A stretch of 64,000 nucleotides of DNA from Epiperipatus broadwayi (lineage: Eukaryota; Onychophora; Udeonychophora; Euonychophora; Peripatidae): assembly GCA_028023455.1 (NCBI GenBank), contig JAQFVV010000036.1:7685576-7749575 (forward strand). Reading direction: 5' to 3'. Below are positions 53,466 to 64,000 of this stretch, one piece after another. A program made the position numbers and the translations under genes. The notes under the pieces were generated by a model that saw only the letters and a program-made list of their open reading frames with translations, did no database searches and was not told where the DNA came from. How positions within the stretch are numbered: the first letter of the stretch is position 1; each line of letters opens with the position of its first letter.

Positions 53466-54720
53466 CTAGAATGTAATTTAAGCTGCTTAATAGCAATAAT
53501 ATCAGATTCAATAAATGAATCAAATGTTATTCTTTCTTCAACTAGATCATTATTTTCAGTTAAATTAGTAAAAGAATTAGATTGTTTAAAAAGCTCTGAG
53601 AAATAATGAGAAAAATCATTTGCAACTAGATTAGAATTATTACACTGTAATTTTTTTTGTAATACCTAAATCCTTAACTAGAGACCAAAATTGCAAAGGA
53701 TTATCAGAAATATGACTTTCAGTGTTTTGTATAAATTTTTGAAAATCTCTATGATATATAACCTTTGACAATCTTCTATAATTAATAAAATTGTTATAAT
53801 AATTTAAGTTTTTATAGTTTTCCAATATTTACGATGATGAAATGATTTCCTTTTAATAATTTCTTTAAGAGAAACTGAAAACCAGAAAGGAAAATGGTTA
53901 GTTAAAATTTTTTTCTTAGGAATGTATTTGTCAATCAGTTCACTAAATGATTGTTCAAAATACTTCATACAGAAATCTACATCAGATGAACAATACAAAT
54001 TTTTCCAGTTAAAATCAGATAATTGTAAACAAAGACCCAAATAATTTTCTTTTTTTGTAGTTTCTTTTCATAATTTTAAAGGGACAAAGTCTATTAAATT
54101 TAATATTAATATAAAATTTTAAGGGAGTATGATGCAAATCAATGGAAAAAGGAAGGGAAGTAGTAGTTAAACATTCAACTGTAGGAAAATTACTAAGAAT
54201 ATAATCCAGTGTGTGATCATTAAAATTGGTGTATGGATTAAATTGTTTTAGATTTAACAAATTGCAAAACTGAATCATTCTCAATGCTTTAGGTGAAAAA
54301 GAGACTGAATCTATGATATAGTAATATCTGAATATAAATCAGGAATATTAAAATCACCAGTAATAACTATATATGATTCATATTTGATTAAAAAATCTTC
54401 AAGAATAGAAAGAAACTCATTAAACTCTAAAAAGGATAATGTTGGCTTTATGTAGATAGTACCCAAAAGAACCTTGACATTATTTTCCAAACATATTTCA
54501 CACCATGTAGCTTCACATGATGATGATGAAATAGGAATACACTTATGTATAAAATTACATTTAAAGGCAATGAGCATGCCTCCACCTTTGGAAGCAACAT
54601 CAGGAGATCTATCTGTTCGAAGTACTTTATATCTATTGTCCATAAAAATATCATCTGAAATGTGTTGAGTAAGCCAAGTTTCTGAAATAAAAACAATATC
54701 AAAAATTTTCAGAACTGAAG
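53466..54720 (-). pseudogene. LINE-j endonuclease and linker
   Basis: Frames from 54702 to 53640 give FQKLGLLNTFQMIFLWTIDI, then in another frame DNRYKVLRTDRSPDVASKGG, EATWCEICLENNVKVLLGTI, YIVITGDFNIPDLYSD (intact GDFN), MIQFCNLLNLKQFNPYTNFN and HTLDYILSN. The linker FSELIDKYIPKKKILTNHFP and RDFQKFIQNTESHISDNP then lead to the RT fingers. Order and motifs match LINE-d, -g and -i. Several frameshifts. Confidence 0.78.
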
Positions 54721-54872
54721 AATTGCTTAATTTTTGCAGTCTTAGTTCTCATCCCACGAATGTTTATGTAAAAACAATAAAGTCCAAACATAATATCAAA
54801 AAATATATAATAACAAACAATAATCAAGAGAGAAAAAAAAGTGTTAATAAAGGACGATATTGGCAAAAGAAA

Positions 54873-56608
54873 TTAATCAGAAAGTATTAATGAACTAGCC
54901 AAAGAGCCATAAAAAAATTTTAATGCAGTACCGCAAGGCCATAAATGATTCGAAATAAACTCCAAATGCTTATGTTTGGGAATTGAAATGAAAAAACTAC
55001 TAATATTAGAATTAAACATATTAATCTTAACACATATGACTTTAACCTGAAATTTGTCTTCCAAAAATCTCTAGATCAGAAGATTTAGCATCTACTGCCA
55101 AATTTGAAACCAAATATTTATAATATTTATCATTATCCTTAATTAATAATGAACAGTTACTATTATTAGGACCTCTATAAGAAATTGGATCTTTAAACTT
55201 AAGTTTTTCATTATCTCTAGAAATATTTTGTCTAAAATTAGAAGAATAATTATTAAATTTTTTATTAAAAAATTTATTTGATTTTAGTCTAAAATTATGG
55301 GGTAAACTATTCTGTTTGCTAAGCTGCCTAACTGATAATTTTCTATTAGAAAATTGCTGAAAAGGAGAAGAGGTGTTAGAAGAATATATTGATGAAACAG
55401 AATTAGAAGGCCACCATTTATAAGATACATTAGAATTATTAGGACCTCTATAAGAAGTTGGACCTTCATTATCTTTAGAAATATTTTGCCCAAAATCATT
55501 TTTTCTTTTAATGTGTTTGTTGAAAAATAAAACATCCCTATGATTTATATATGAATCTAGACCTTTTACTCCAATCTCATAACAAGTTTTATTTTTCTCA
55601 ACAAATGATTGAGACTCTGAACCAGTATTATTGTGTACAACATTTTTTATATTATTGTAACTCTTGCTACCATATAAACTAATATTATTACTAGTATCAT
55701 GCTTTTCATGATATGTATTATTAAAGTTTGTATTGTAAAATATCCTGGTTTTATTTGAACTCACTTTGGAAAAACAAGTTGCCTTGATAGAAGGAAGAGA
55801 GCATTGAATAACTTTGCTAAAATTAGAAGAACAATTCAATGGTTTATTACAAAGTTGAGACATCTTAATAATTAGAGAATGAATTTGTGATATAGAATAA
55901 GATTGTAAAATCTCTAAAGTAAAATGTTCAGGTTGTGGAATGATATCATTAAGACATTTATCCATGCAGTTTAAATCAACAGAAAAAGATTCAAACATTC
56001 CTGTGGATGTAATAGTAGAATTAGCACCTGTCTTCACAACATCTGATAACTTAGTATTTGATTTAGAAATATTATTTAATTCATTAGAATCATGAATTAA
56101 TAATCTGAATTAAAGTATTATCAGAAGAAGACATTATTATCAAATCTGAGTTTTTTTTAGTAATGTGACCATCAGAGATCATAGGTTTGACCAAATTACA
56201 CTCGTTGTCTTCAGAATCTAAAGCCATGATGTTATTGGCCAATGACTCTGCTGAGTCACTATCCATTACCAATTCATCAAGAAGTTCATTATCAACATCT
56301 GAAAATTTCATATTTAAAATTATATTATTACAAGCCTGACATTTAAAAAATCCATTACCAATTGTTTGAAAAATAATAGCATCAGATTTAGACAGCTCAG
56401 TACAAGACAAATGAAAATACTCCTGACATTGTCCAGAACACTTAATCCTCATGGTTGTATCAGAAATAATCAAAGAACAACCATGACAAAAGGTAATATC
56501 CGGAATACTATCTTTATCAGGAATAAGCTGACCAGCTATAGTATTCACAGAAGGATGATCTGAATCAGAAATTGATGAATTTGAAAAAGATGATTGAAAA
56601 GGCTGCAT
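54873..56608 (-). pseudogene. LINE-j ORF1: PHD finger, repeat region, C-terminal domain
   Basis: Start at 56608 (MQPFQSSFSNSSISDSDHPS). Residues about 41-95 form a PHD-like finger: CHGC, CSGQCQ, YFHLSC and FKCQAC. One frameshift near 56095 separates this from a 331-codon Ser/Asn-rich frame (55042-56037), which contains a duplicated block (SYRGPNNSN near residues 194 and 292, each preceded by QNIS-K/R-DNE). A second frameshift near 55060 leads to the conserved end ISSFFISIPKHKHLEF ... GTALKFFYGSL (54873-55064). Only two frameshifts, so this is the best preserved ORF1 of its group here. Confidence 0.8.
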
Positions 56609-57422
56609 TATTATTAAGAGAAATCACACATAAAAACAGACCTACTACAATCTTTATTATTAATAGAATTAAAACAGTCAAAGTGATAAGGAAGCATGAT
56701 AAAACCAAAAATATTAAGCAAAGTATATAAGACAATGATGATTAAATAAATTAAATTGTTAATTGATTTAGAGTTTAACATCTTTTCCTTCTCTTAATAT
56801 TCACAGTTTTCATTTTTCCTTTAAAAATCCAAATTAAAAAATCCATGTTAAAAAAACTCATAAGTCCATTAAGAACAAAGTAAAATATGAAAATATAATA
56901 TAACTAAATCTTCATAGTAAATTTTTGTATAATCCAACATAACAGTCAATAAACCATAAAAATAAAAGATACAATAGTTTTCAAAAATAAAGTATCATAA
57001 GCTTTAGTAATAAAATTCTCCAGGCATATTAGTTTTAAGTGCAGATCACTTAAAAAAAACATTAATAAATCAATTTACTTGTTTTCTTAGCGAACAATCC
57101 ATTCAAAAGACCATTAAATAAAAACCATTAAAACAAACTATTCCTTGTAGACATTGAGTTGATATGTTAGTAGTTATCATTTTTTCTTGACTGGTGCAGA
57201 AACTACACTTTGATCCCTTTTTTTAGGGGCCTGATGAGCTTGGCCTTTATCACCGTTTGTAGTTTCATGAGTATTGACCTTGGGTACGACTCCATTGTTT
57301 TTGTTTTTCCTTTTGCTTTTCTTAGCAGGTTGAAAAGAATTGTCACTTATAGTCTCTGTTGTTATGGAATCAGCAGTTGATTCTACATAGTTAGTGGATA
57401 CTAGAGGACTAGTCTCAAGCAT

Positions 57423-57546
57423 GGATTGTTGGTTTGTGTTAAATGATGGTAAAGACCCTAAACTGGTTTCCAGAAAGGATTGTTGGTTTGTGTTAAATGA
57501 TGGTAGAGATCCTGTATTGGTATCCAGAATGGATTGTTGGTCTGTT
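57423..57546 (-). repeat. 54-bp in-frame tandem repeat in LINE-k ORF1
   Basis: Starts of units at 57423, 57477 and 57531, period 54 bases (18 residues), two full copies and part of a third. Each encodes a variant of SLPSFNTNQQS followed by I/F/M-L-E/D-T. Such length-variable repeats mark disordered ORF1 regions. Confidence 0.85.
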
Positions 57547-59080
57547 ATATGTTAGAAGAGAGCCTGCATTATTATGTGAAATTATTGCTGAGTGTGTGTG
57601 TATATTTGTTTCTTGCATGGTAGGTTGGTTTGTTTGTGAGACAACAGGATTAACTTTATTTATTTGCCAATAAATTGATAATTGATTTTTTGCATTTATA
57701 TTGTTTGAGCATACATGTAGCTTGGTGATTTTAAATCCACTCTTATTACAATATTTGATAGGACAGTCTTTAATCAAATGCGTTCTGAGTTTACATTCGA
57801 AGCATTGAGGCTGAATGCCACTAAATGTTATTACCAGTGGTCGTAGGGACTAATATCTTTTTTTATTATTAGACAAAATATTGCGGTGTTTGAATATACG
57901 AGAATAGCTGCCTTTTATGATTTAAGTATGTGAAATTTATGATTTTGCCATAATTTTTCATTAGCGACTGTAGATCCGCTTCGTTAAAGTCAACATGACA
58001 ATTTTTAATTGACCTTGAAGAACTAGAGGGCGGTTAGTGTCAATATAACATTACACCTGGGTCTCCTTTTACGCGGACTTATTTAACACGATTTTGAAGT
58101 TACGCGATTCGTGTTTCACTGGAAGTTGAACTCCAATATTGCACTATTACTTTAAATAATAAATTTTGCGCACTTACGTTATATTGAAAGTAGTAGCACA
58201 TTATTGAAATTCGACTTTCAACTTAGTAATTTCAATATTTTCAGTGCTTTATAATAGTAAGATTTATGCAATAATGAAATTAAAATCATGATTTCCACAT
58301 TTTATGTATACACACATTAAATTTTACAAGATTATAATGTAAATTTGTTCAAACATTGTGCGTGTTAATTTTGCATTTTAAATCACATTCTGTTTTTGCT
58401 TTTTAAAAAAGAACGTAATCAATTATTAATCATTTAGTGTCCACAAGTTTATTTTTAAAAGGTCAGTAATAGCAGTGGGCACAATTAAATTTGACAATTA
58501 AAAATTAAAATCTGATTTTTAATTGTAATTAACAATTTGAAATAATGTGATGTGAAATTTGATTTTTAAACGGAATTGAAAATTAAAGACAAAAATAAGA
58601 ATTTAATTTTTAGTTGTTAGTTTCATAAACAATTAATAAAATCATCGTCTCAAAGATTAATTACTAATTACGTTGTCACCAGAAAACCATTGTCACAACA
58701 TGAATGTGAAGTTAGGCGCTAGTTGTTTGCAAACGAACGTGTTTTTGGCAAATACTATAATAATTAAAATTTTTATAAAAAATGTAAATTACTGTACTGT
58801 AAATTATGCATAAAAATATATTATTTTGAATAAAATTAAATATTATAGTTAAAAAAAGTTTGTCTTGTATCAATTTTTTTCAAATTTGAAATTTTTTATT
58901 AGTCATATTTTATTTTTTTATTTTTTTTTTGCGCGAATTTTAAAGTTATTTTACATTGGTGCTTTGCTTTTAAGCAAATTTTGAAAAATCACAGACCACA
59001 TCCCCCCCTTTTCAATGTAATATTAAATACGCTTAACGTATATAGTGAAATTAAATTCAACGATTATATTAATATTTCTT

Positions 59081-59123
59081 AAGGCTAAGCGCTTTCAGAG
59101 CTTACACTCATATTCATAGCCTT
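59081..59123 (-). ncRNA. hammerhead-like RNA fold in PLE-3 3' region
   Basis: Minus strand: outer stem AAGGCTA/TAGCCTT (7 perfect pairs), joining strand TGAATAT, inner hairpin GAG-TGTAAG-CTC, then TGAAAGCGCT. It lies about 60 bases from the element's 3' end. Same layout as in the other three copies with different paired bases. Confidence 0.5.
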
Positions 59124-59160
59124 TTAACGTAGTAATTTATGCAAATCTATGCAAGCTTAT

Positions 59161-60470
59161 TTATATTGTCCATCTCTTTGAAATGGAAAAGCATGTGTCT
59201 CTCCTGTTTATTGCTTTCAAATCTCTTGATATATACCATGCTTCTTTCACCTTCCTTTTGATGTCATTTCTTTCAGTTGCAATTATCCTAGCATTTGCAG
59301 GTTCAAATTCATGATTAGTCTCTTTTTGGTGGTCCACAAATACTGAGCTGCCTTCGTTTGTTCTTAATACTCTTTTGTATAAGTATTTATGCTGAGCCAC
59401 TCTGTTGTTTATAGTGGCCCGAGTCTCACCATAGTATACTGAACCGCAGTTTGCCTGAGGGCATGTCAACTTATACACCACATGTGGTGTTGATTGTAGG
59501 TCAATTTTGTCCTTAGAATTGTTCAAAATCCTGTTGGTGTTTGGAGGGGTTCGAAAACCTACTGCAAATTCATTCTGCAATTTATTAACCAGTTTTCTAG
59601 CAATGTTAGGAATATATGGCAGACATATGCGTTGTTTTTTGTCCCTGCTAGGTTTGGTCATGTTTTCATAAAATGTTTTAATTCTTCTGTTGATGGTTAT
59701 TAAATCATAACCAACCTTCATCAGATCATTAACATATTGGTTAATATTTACCCTTCTTTCTTCTTCATATTTGCACAAATGGTAATTCCTGAACAAAAAA
59801 GCAGAAAGCCCTGCCAATTTGTGGGCTCTCGGTGTTTTCGATTTAGTATGGATGTATCCTCTAATGTTTAAAGATTTAACTTTCATGTTGTAATTAATAC
59901 ATCTGTGTGTTCTAGTTAGTACTAGGTCCAAATAATTAATTGAATTAAGCTCACTCTCTTCAGTGCAGTTAAATATTAAGTTGGTATGTGCCTGCAGTTC
60001 ATCTTGAATGGCTTTTATTATAAGTTTAGGTGCTGCAATGAAAATGTCATCTACATACCTACAATAAATTATTCCATGTGTTTGTTCTTGGAACTTTGAT
60101 AAAATCTGGTTTTCAAAATAACCGATTACAATGCTAGATACAATGCCACTCATAGGCAATCCCATCGGCCATCCATTATTCATCCTATACCATCTATTTT
60201 CAAATGTCGCAAATATGTTCTCATCCAACCAATTCATGAAGTCAATGATAAACTCAATTTTCTGTTCAGGACAATGATTATTTTGAAGCTCTTCTTTAAT
60301 TATCCTGATTGAACCTTTTCTATTAATCGATCCGTAGAGTTCAGATATATCCATGGCTGCTATATTGAAACTGTCATCAATGGCTGCATTTTTAATTAAG
60401 TCTACAAACTCGAAAGAAGATTTTATAGTATATTTGCCAAATCCTATTAATTCTATTAACCACGAATTTA
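59161..60470 (-). CDS. Penelope-like RT plus GIY-YIG nuclease, open but 5'-truncated
   Basis: The frame is open from the insertion edge (INSWLIELIGFGKYTIKSSF) to the stop at 59161, about 436 codons with no lesion; an internal ATG lies at 60354. RT motif A is IAAMDISELYGSI (catalytic Asp), motif B GLPMSGIVSSIVIGYFE and motif C IYCRYVDDIFIAAP. The linker HKLAGLSAFLFRNYHLC follows. The GIY-YIG domain has VVYKLTCPQANCGSVYYGET, ATINNRVAQHKYLYKR, KVKEAWYISRDLKAINRR with catalytic Glu, and the end CFSISKRWTI. Catalytic residues of both enzymes are kept; only the RT N terminus is absent. Confidence 0.93.
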
Positions 60471-61058
60471 TTAATGTAAGTTGCGTCTATTTTTGCACGA
60501 TTTCGTTTGCGCGTATTTTCTGAGGAACCTATCTATCGCATAAAACGAGACCCAGGTGTATTTTTTTTCCGAGAAATTTTATGTTTTTGAAAGATTTGTT
60601 GCTGAGTTTTATTGTGAAATTCCAACCAAGGTATCTATTGTTCGGGTGTGTCAGGACTTTTTATAAGTATGTCCATAGATTTTTATTTGTCAACATCTGG
60701 TAGAAGTCATCAAAAGGAAAACGACCTAGCTCACATTTAGAATTAGTAACCATCATGATAATGGTTTTGTTATTTTCAAATTTTTTAAGAGTTGAGGAGA
60801 CTAACTGGTATTGTTTCATTAAACTTGGTGTTGATTTCATCTTACACTTCAGGAGTAATGTTTTGAGATAGTTCATCTGTAGATTCTTCATCTAAGCAGG
60901 AAACTTTCATTTCATTGTCAAGGCCCAGCACTTTGGCCACCGAATCGATAGTAGTAGAAACACTAGCAACCGGCGATGATGGGAAGAACTTAACTATTTT
61001 GGCCTAAGTATTAATTTTTTCATTAGGTGCGTTAATGTAGACTAAATTTTGTGATGAA

Positions 61059-61187
61059 TGATTATTTTCCCTGTTGTTTTCTTGGACTTGATTTTGTCTC
61101 GTTGTAAGCTCCGGATATGATTGATTATTTTTCCTGTTGTTTTCTTGAACTTGATTTTGTCTCGTTGTTGTAAGCTGTGGATATTTG
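61059..61187 (-). repeat. 63-bp in-frame tandem repeat in LINE-k ORF1
   Basis: Two units starting TGATTATTTT at 61059 and 61122, period 63 bases (one copy carries 3 extra bases). They encode LTTRQNQVQENNR-type sequence, Gln/Asn-rich. Confidence 0.85.
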
Positions 61188-61856
61188 TTCGTGTTGAACA
61201 TGAGCCCTCATATTTGCTTGATTAGAGTTTATCGCGTTACCTTGGTTAGCAACACTACCGGCAACAGATCTACTATAATTTGATGTAGGAAACAACTAAT
61301 TTTTATTAGGTTTGTTATTAATTGCCCCCACTGTTATATTTGAGTCTATATCTTTTATTGATAGTGACTGATTATTGAAAATTTGACTTAGAGTTGCTTA
61401 ACGCAGATACGTTTAGCATGTTGTTTTTAGGCCCGTATTTCTGCCTCAGAATTAGTATTAAAATTTGAATTTTTTGTGGAATAAAGATCGCAATTATTAA
61501 TTAATGTAGATGCTATGGAATAGATTTGGTTATTATAATCTTCCGATTGACATATTTGATTTCTAGTAGGATTATTTGAAGTTAGATTAGATGTAAATTT
61601 TTCTATTTGGCCATTAGAAGCAGCCATTTCTAACGAAATTGATGGATCGTTATAATCCATCAAAAACAATAAATGAATTATTCTAAATAGCACAAGGGTT
61701 TACTTACCCCACTGCTTTCCAGAGTGTTAGTGATCAGTTTATAAGTTGATTTTTACGTTTTCAAAATACAGCTTTCACAATAGATGAATACTAGAAGATA
61801 ATAAAAATGAGCTCTGCTAGCAAGTGTTTACTGCTTTGCCGCCATCTAGACTGTAT

Positions 61857-61949
61857 ACTACTACTACTACTGCTGCTACTGCTACTACTACTAGTACTAG
61901 TACTATTGCTACTACTACTACTACTATTACTACTGCTACTGCTACTACT
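61857..61949. repeat. (ACT)n-type trinucleotide microsatellite
   Basis: About 93 bases of CTA/CTG/CTT triplets, mostly ACT with interruptions (TGCTGC, AGTACTAGTACT). Located beside a TTTATT-containing stretch that may be a LINE 3' end (61950-62160, weak). Confidence 0.9.
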
Positions 61950-64000
61950 TTTTAAAGAACTTTATTAAGCAATCAAGGGTTGCATAGCTTATTACATATA
62001 GTATGATACAGGAAATTGATACATTTGGTGTAATAACATGTACAAAAGAATATGAATGAGAACTAAAAAAATTACTATAGCACTGTATAAATAAATACTT
62101 AATTATAAAATATATTGAACCACCCACCTTTCCTTTTAAAACACCTCAACTCTAACTAATAATACCACAACGAAAACGACCACAATTAAAATATCAAATA
62201 TTACTTTCCTTTACTTTGCCTTACTGAATTACCCAGTCTTCGAAGGTGTTTAGTCCTCAGGTAAAGTATAAACTATTATCAGTAGTAAATTACCAACAAC
62301 ACCAACACTCGACTACCAAACAGACACTGACCAAATAAGCACTTTATTTTTTTAAAGAAGAAAAAACCCTTTAGACGCCAGTTAATTACAGTATAATTAA
62401 CATGTCCATTTGATCAGCCCAATTTGGTACCTGAGATCCCCGCTAGCTCAATCGGTTTTTAATCACCCTCTAAGAAAACAACTCATATATTAAATACACC
62501 GCCCAAAGCTACTACTACTATTTTAAATACTATAAGAATTAAACGAATCGTCCTAGCTAAACGAAAAATGTCCACTCTAATACTTCAATTTTCAAAATGA
62601 ACAATAAATAATATTGTACTAAATGCAGAAAACATTTACATCTTTAAACCAACAAATCTTTATTTTAAAATAATATTGTAATTTCCTTATCCTTTTAACT
62701 TTAAAATCAATTATTTATTATCGATGGTTAGATTTTTTCCCTCCCCACTTTATTAAAATGTATTATTATACTTACATGCACATATTAAACATAAACATAA
62801 ATGTTTTAAGAAAAATAGTTTAAGTATTTTCTTTTATTTAAAATAAATCAATTATTTTATGTTATAATTTTAAAAAACATGCACACCTTCTTTTAAAATT
62901 AAAATAAGCATTTTAATACATCAACATAATAAATAAAATCTACATGTTACAATTAGTTTTAAACTCACACATACGTGCATGCGATGTCTTTAAATATTAT
63001 TCAGTATAGAAGCTGATATCGCTTATTATTATTATTCCAAAATATTATCCCATGAAGTTTAAAGTTTTATTTTCTTAAAGATTAATTCATAAAGTTTAAA
63101 GTTTATTTAATACAGTTTATCTTTTATTCTTTTTTTTAAAAGGAAAAATCAAGAATGAGAGGATATTAAAGTCAATAATTACCTAGGATTTTATAAGTTC
63201 AATATGATGTACACAGCACAATACGATTTCTTTAGAATCATTTATAACTGATTAACGACTCCTCCTTGGATCCTGTGATACTGTATGATTTTCATGGCTT
63301 AATTAACATAGACACACTCTCCGCTACTTATTTAATTTATTTGAACATGGTTTCCTTCCGAACTAATTGCAGATCTTGATGCATAGAGAGGCTCCGGTTG
63401 ATTGCACACCGCAATGATTTAACACTGCATCATGTTTGGAAATATAACAGTTTAAATAACTGCTATATTTGTTGCTTCAAGAATTATTTTAAAAAAGTAA
63501 GAAGTAAAAGTTCCGAATAGCAAAATGTTGAGATATTTATACTGTTTTAAAACAATGGAAAACTTTATTAACAGCAGCGTCTATTGTCTCGGGAAATGAT
63601 CAGCTTTTTGCTTCTATTTACTTTAAAACTTTCACACACACACACATTTAATTGTTTTATTATAAATTAATCAAAATAATATTAAATCATTTTATTATAA
63701 GACCTTTTCCTTCTTTTTTAAACAAAAAATCTTATCATTTTTAAAAGAGTTTATGATTTATTTTTATTTAATAATAAATCCCCCTCTCCCGCTCTTTAGT
63801 TTTACATTTTATGTTTTTAGAAGGCGAGATTTATAAAATTAATTAAATATTAATGTACTTTGGTACAATATATATATATATGAAGAATTAAATGGAAACA
63901 GTCAGTTACATCTTAAATTAGAGTACATACATAATAAGTCAGAAAATCTCAAACTGTAAAAAATTATATAAGTTTATTCATGTCTCCCTTTCATCATTTC
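61950..64000. other. AT-rich DNA, no gene recognised
   Basis: Contains a possible LINE 3' tail at 61950-62160 (ACTTTATTAAG next to the microsatellite), an isolated A-box-like string near 62443 (GCTAGCTCAATCGG) without a B box, a CA microsatellite near 63635 and a TA run near 63870. No open frame with a recognisable domain. Confidence 0.45.

Larger units (their letters stand above)
53137..57170 (-). mobile_element. CR1/Jockey-group LINE, 5' part with ORF1 (LINE-j)
   Basis: ORF1 (54873-56608), endonuclease (54015-54720), linker (53640-54040) and RT fingers, in order on the minus strand, continuing at 51440-51990 beyond PLE-4. The sequence 56609-57170 is AT-rich, has no coding signal and is probably 5' untranslated region, so the element may have been full length at its 5' end. 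The 3' part is lost at PLE-2. Confidence 0.8.
59021..60472 (-). mobile_element. Penelope-like retroelement, 5'-truncated, intact frame (PLE-3)
   Basis: Inserted in Tigger-like copy 2 with a perfect 7-bp duplication, AATGTAA (59014-59020 and 60473-60479); comparison with copy 1 confirms the pre-insertion sequence. It contains an open frame for most of the RT and the whole GIY-YIG nuclease, and a 3' region with the hammerhead-like fold. The 5' part, including the RT N-terminal domain, is missing. The third level of a LINE, DNA transposon, Penelope nest, and probably the youngest insertion in the window. Confidence 0.92.
58054..60558. mobile_element. Tigger/pogo-like DNA transposon, copy 2, with nested Penelope-like insertion
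   Basis: Ends CACCTGGGTCTC and, inward from the right, CACCTGGGTCTCG, each flanked by TA (58052-58053 and 60559-60560). The interior aligns with copy 1 (20369-21837), with one instead of two 151-bp units and a truncated MITE-like part. A 1.45-kb Penelope-like element (59021-60472) is inserted near its right end with a 7-bp duplication. No transposase frame. It splits LINE-k ORF1. Confidence 0.82.
57177..61660 (-). pseudogene. Tx1-like LINE ORF1 split by a nested DNA transposon (LINE-k)
   Basis: Starts at 61660 (MDYNDPSISLEMAASNGQ) and ends at 57177 (VSAPVKKK). The N-terminal part (60570-61660) is Asn/Gln-rich with a 21-residue repeat (near 61059-61187). It reaches PFDDFYQMLTNKNLW near 60700 and is then interrupted by the Tigger-like element at 58054-60558. 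The C-terminal part carries a C2HC knuckle, CFECKLRTHLIKDC, near 57790, as in LINE-c, an 18-residue repeat near 57423-57540, and a basic end (KKSKRKNKNN). Several frameshifts. No ORF2 follows: the sequence below 57170 belongs to LINE-j. Confidence 0.7.

Noticed and set aside
57423-57546. Regularly spaced repeats as a CRISPR-like array
   Set aside because: Units are directly adjacent with no unique spacers and encode an in-frame protein repeat in an animal LINE.
62435-62475. A-box-like GCTAGCTCAATCGG suggesting a tRNA-derived SINE
   Set aside because: No B box within 80 bases and no tail or target duplication found.

Overview
The window is AT-rich animal nuclear DNA made almost entirely of decayed, nested transposable elements. 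I found no host gene, rRNA, convincing tRNA or CRISPR array. The element mix (CR1/Jockey-group LINEs with PHD-type ORF1 fingers, Tx1/L1-like LINEs, an RTE/BovB-like LINE, Penelope-like elements with GIY-YIG nucleases, a gypsy-like LTR element, two hAT subgroups and pogo/Tigger-like DNA elements) fits an invertebrate metazoan. The sequence alone does not name the species.

Layout. 93-3716: a complete but dead hAT element with an exact 8-bp target duplication. 3.7-6.1 kb: AT-rich, nothing recognised. 6.1-7.1 kb: 5'-truncated Penelope-like element (PLE-1). 8.2-9.35 kb: 5' end of a second hAT type, next to an ORF1 start of a Tx1-like LINE. 9.7-14 kb: very AT-rich, one promoter-like patch. 14-17.4 kb: two decayed LINE pieces, less AT-rich than their surroundings. 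17.6-23.3 kb: a Tx1/L1-like LINE interrupted by a 1.47-kb Tigger-like element that carries a small hAT-like MITE. 23.5-30.3 kb: a CR1/Jockey-group LINE whose 3' end is interrupted by a gypsy-like LTR element that has lost its RT. 30.3-31.3 kb: a LINE 3' fragment. 31.3-35.9 kb: a ZMYM-type hAT whose 834-codon transposase is broken only by two nonsense codons and which carries a foldback MITE. 36-43 kb: a CR1/Jockey-group LINE split by an RTE element with an 11-bp target duplication. 43.3-50.7 kb: two more LINEs of the same group. 50.7-56.6 kb: another such LINE, with one Penelope-like element inside it and a second at its broken 3' side. 57-61.7 kb: a Tx1-like ORF1 holding a Tigger-like element, which itself holds a third Penelope-like insertion (PLE-3) with an open RT plus GIY-YIG frame. 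61.9-64 kb: a trinucleotide microsatellite and AT-rich DNA.

Every element whose coding direction can be read lies on the minus strand. The reading frames are mostly broken, so the window is a record of successive insertions rather than a working pathway. The points of most interest are a shared hammerhead-like RNA fold at the 3' ends of all four Penelope-like copies, the nesting order fixed by target duplications, the strand bias, and the foldback MITE in the younger hAT.
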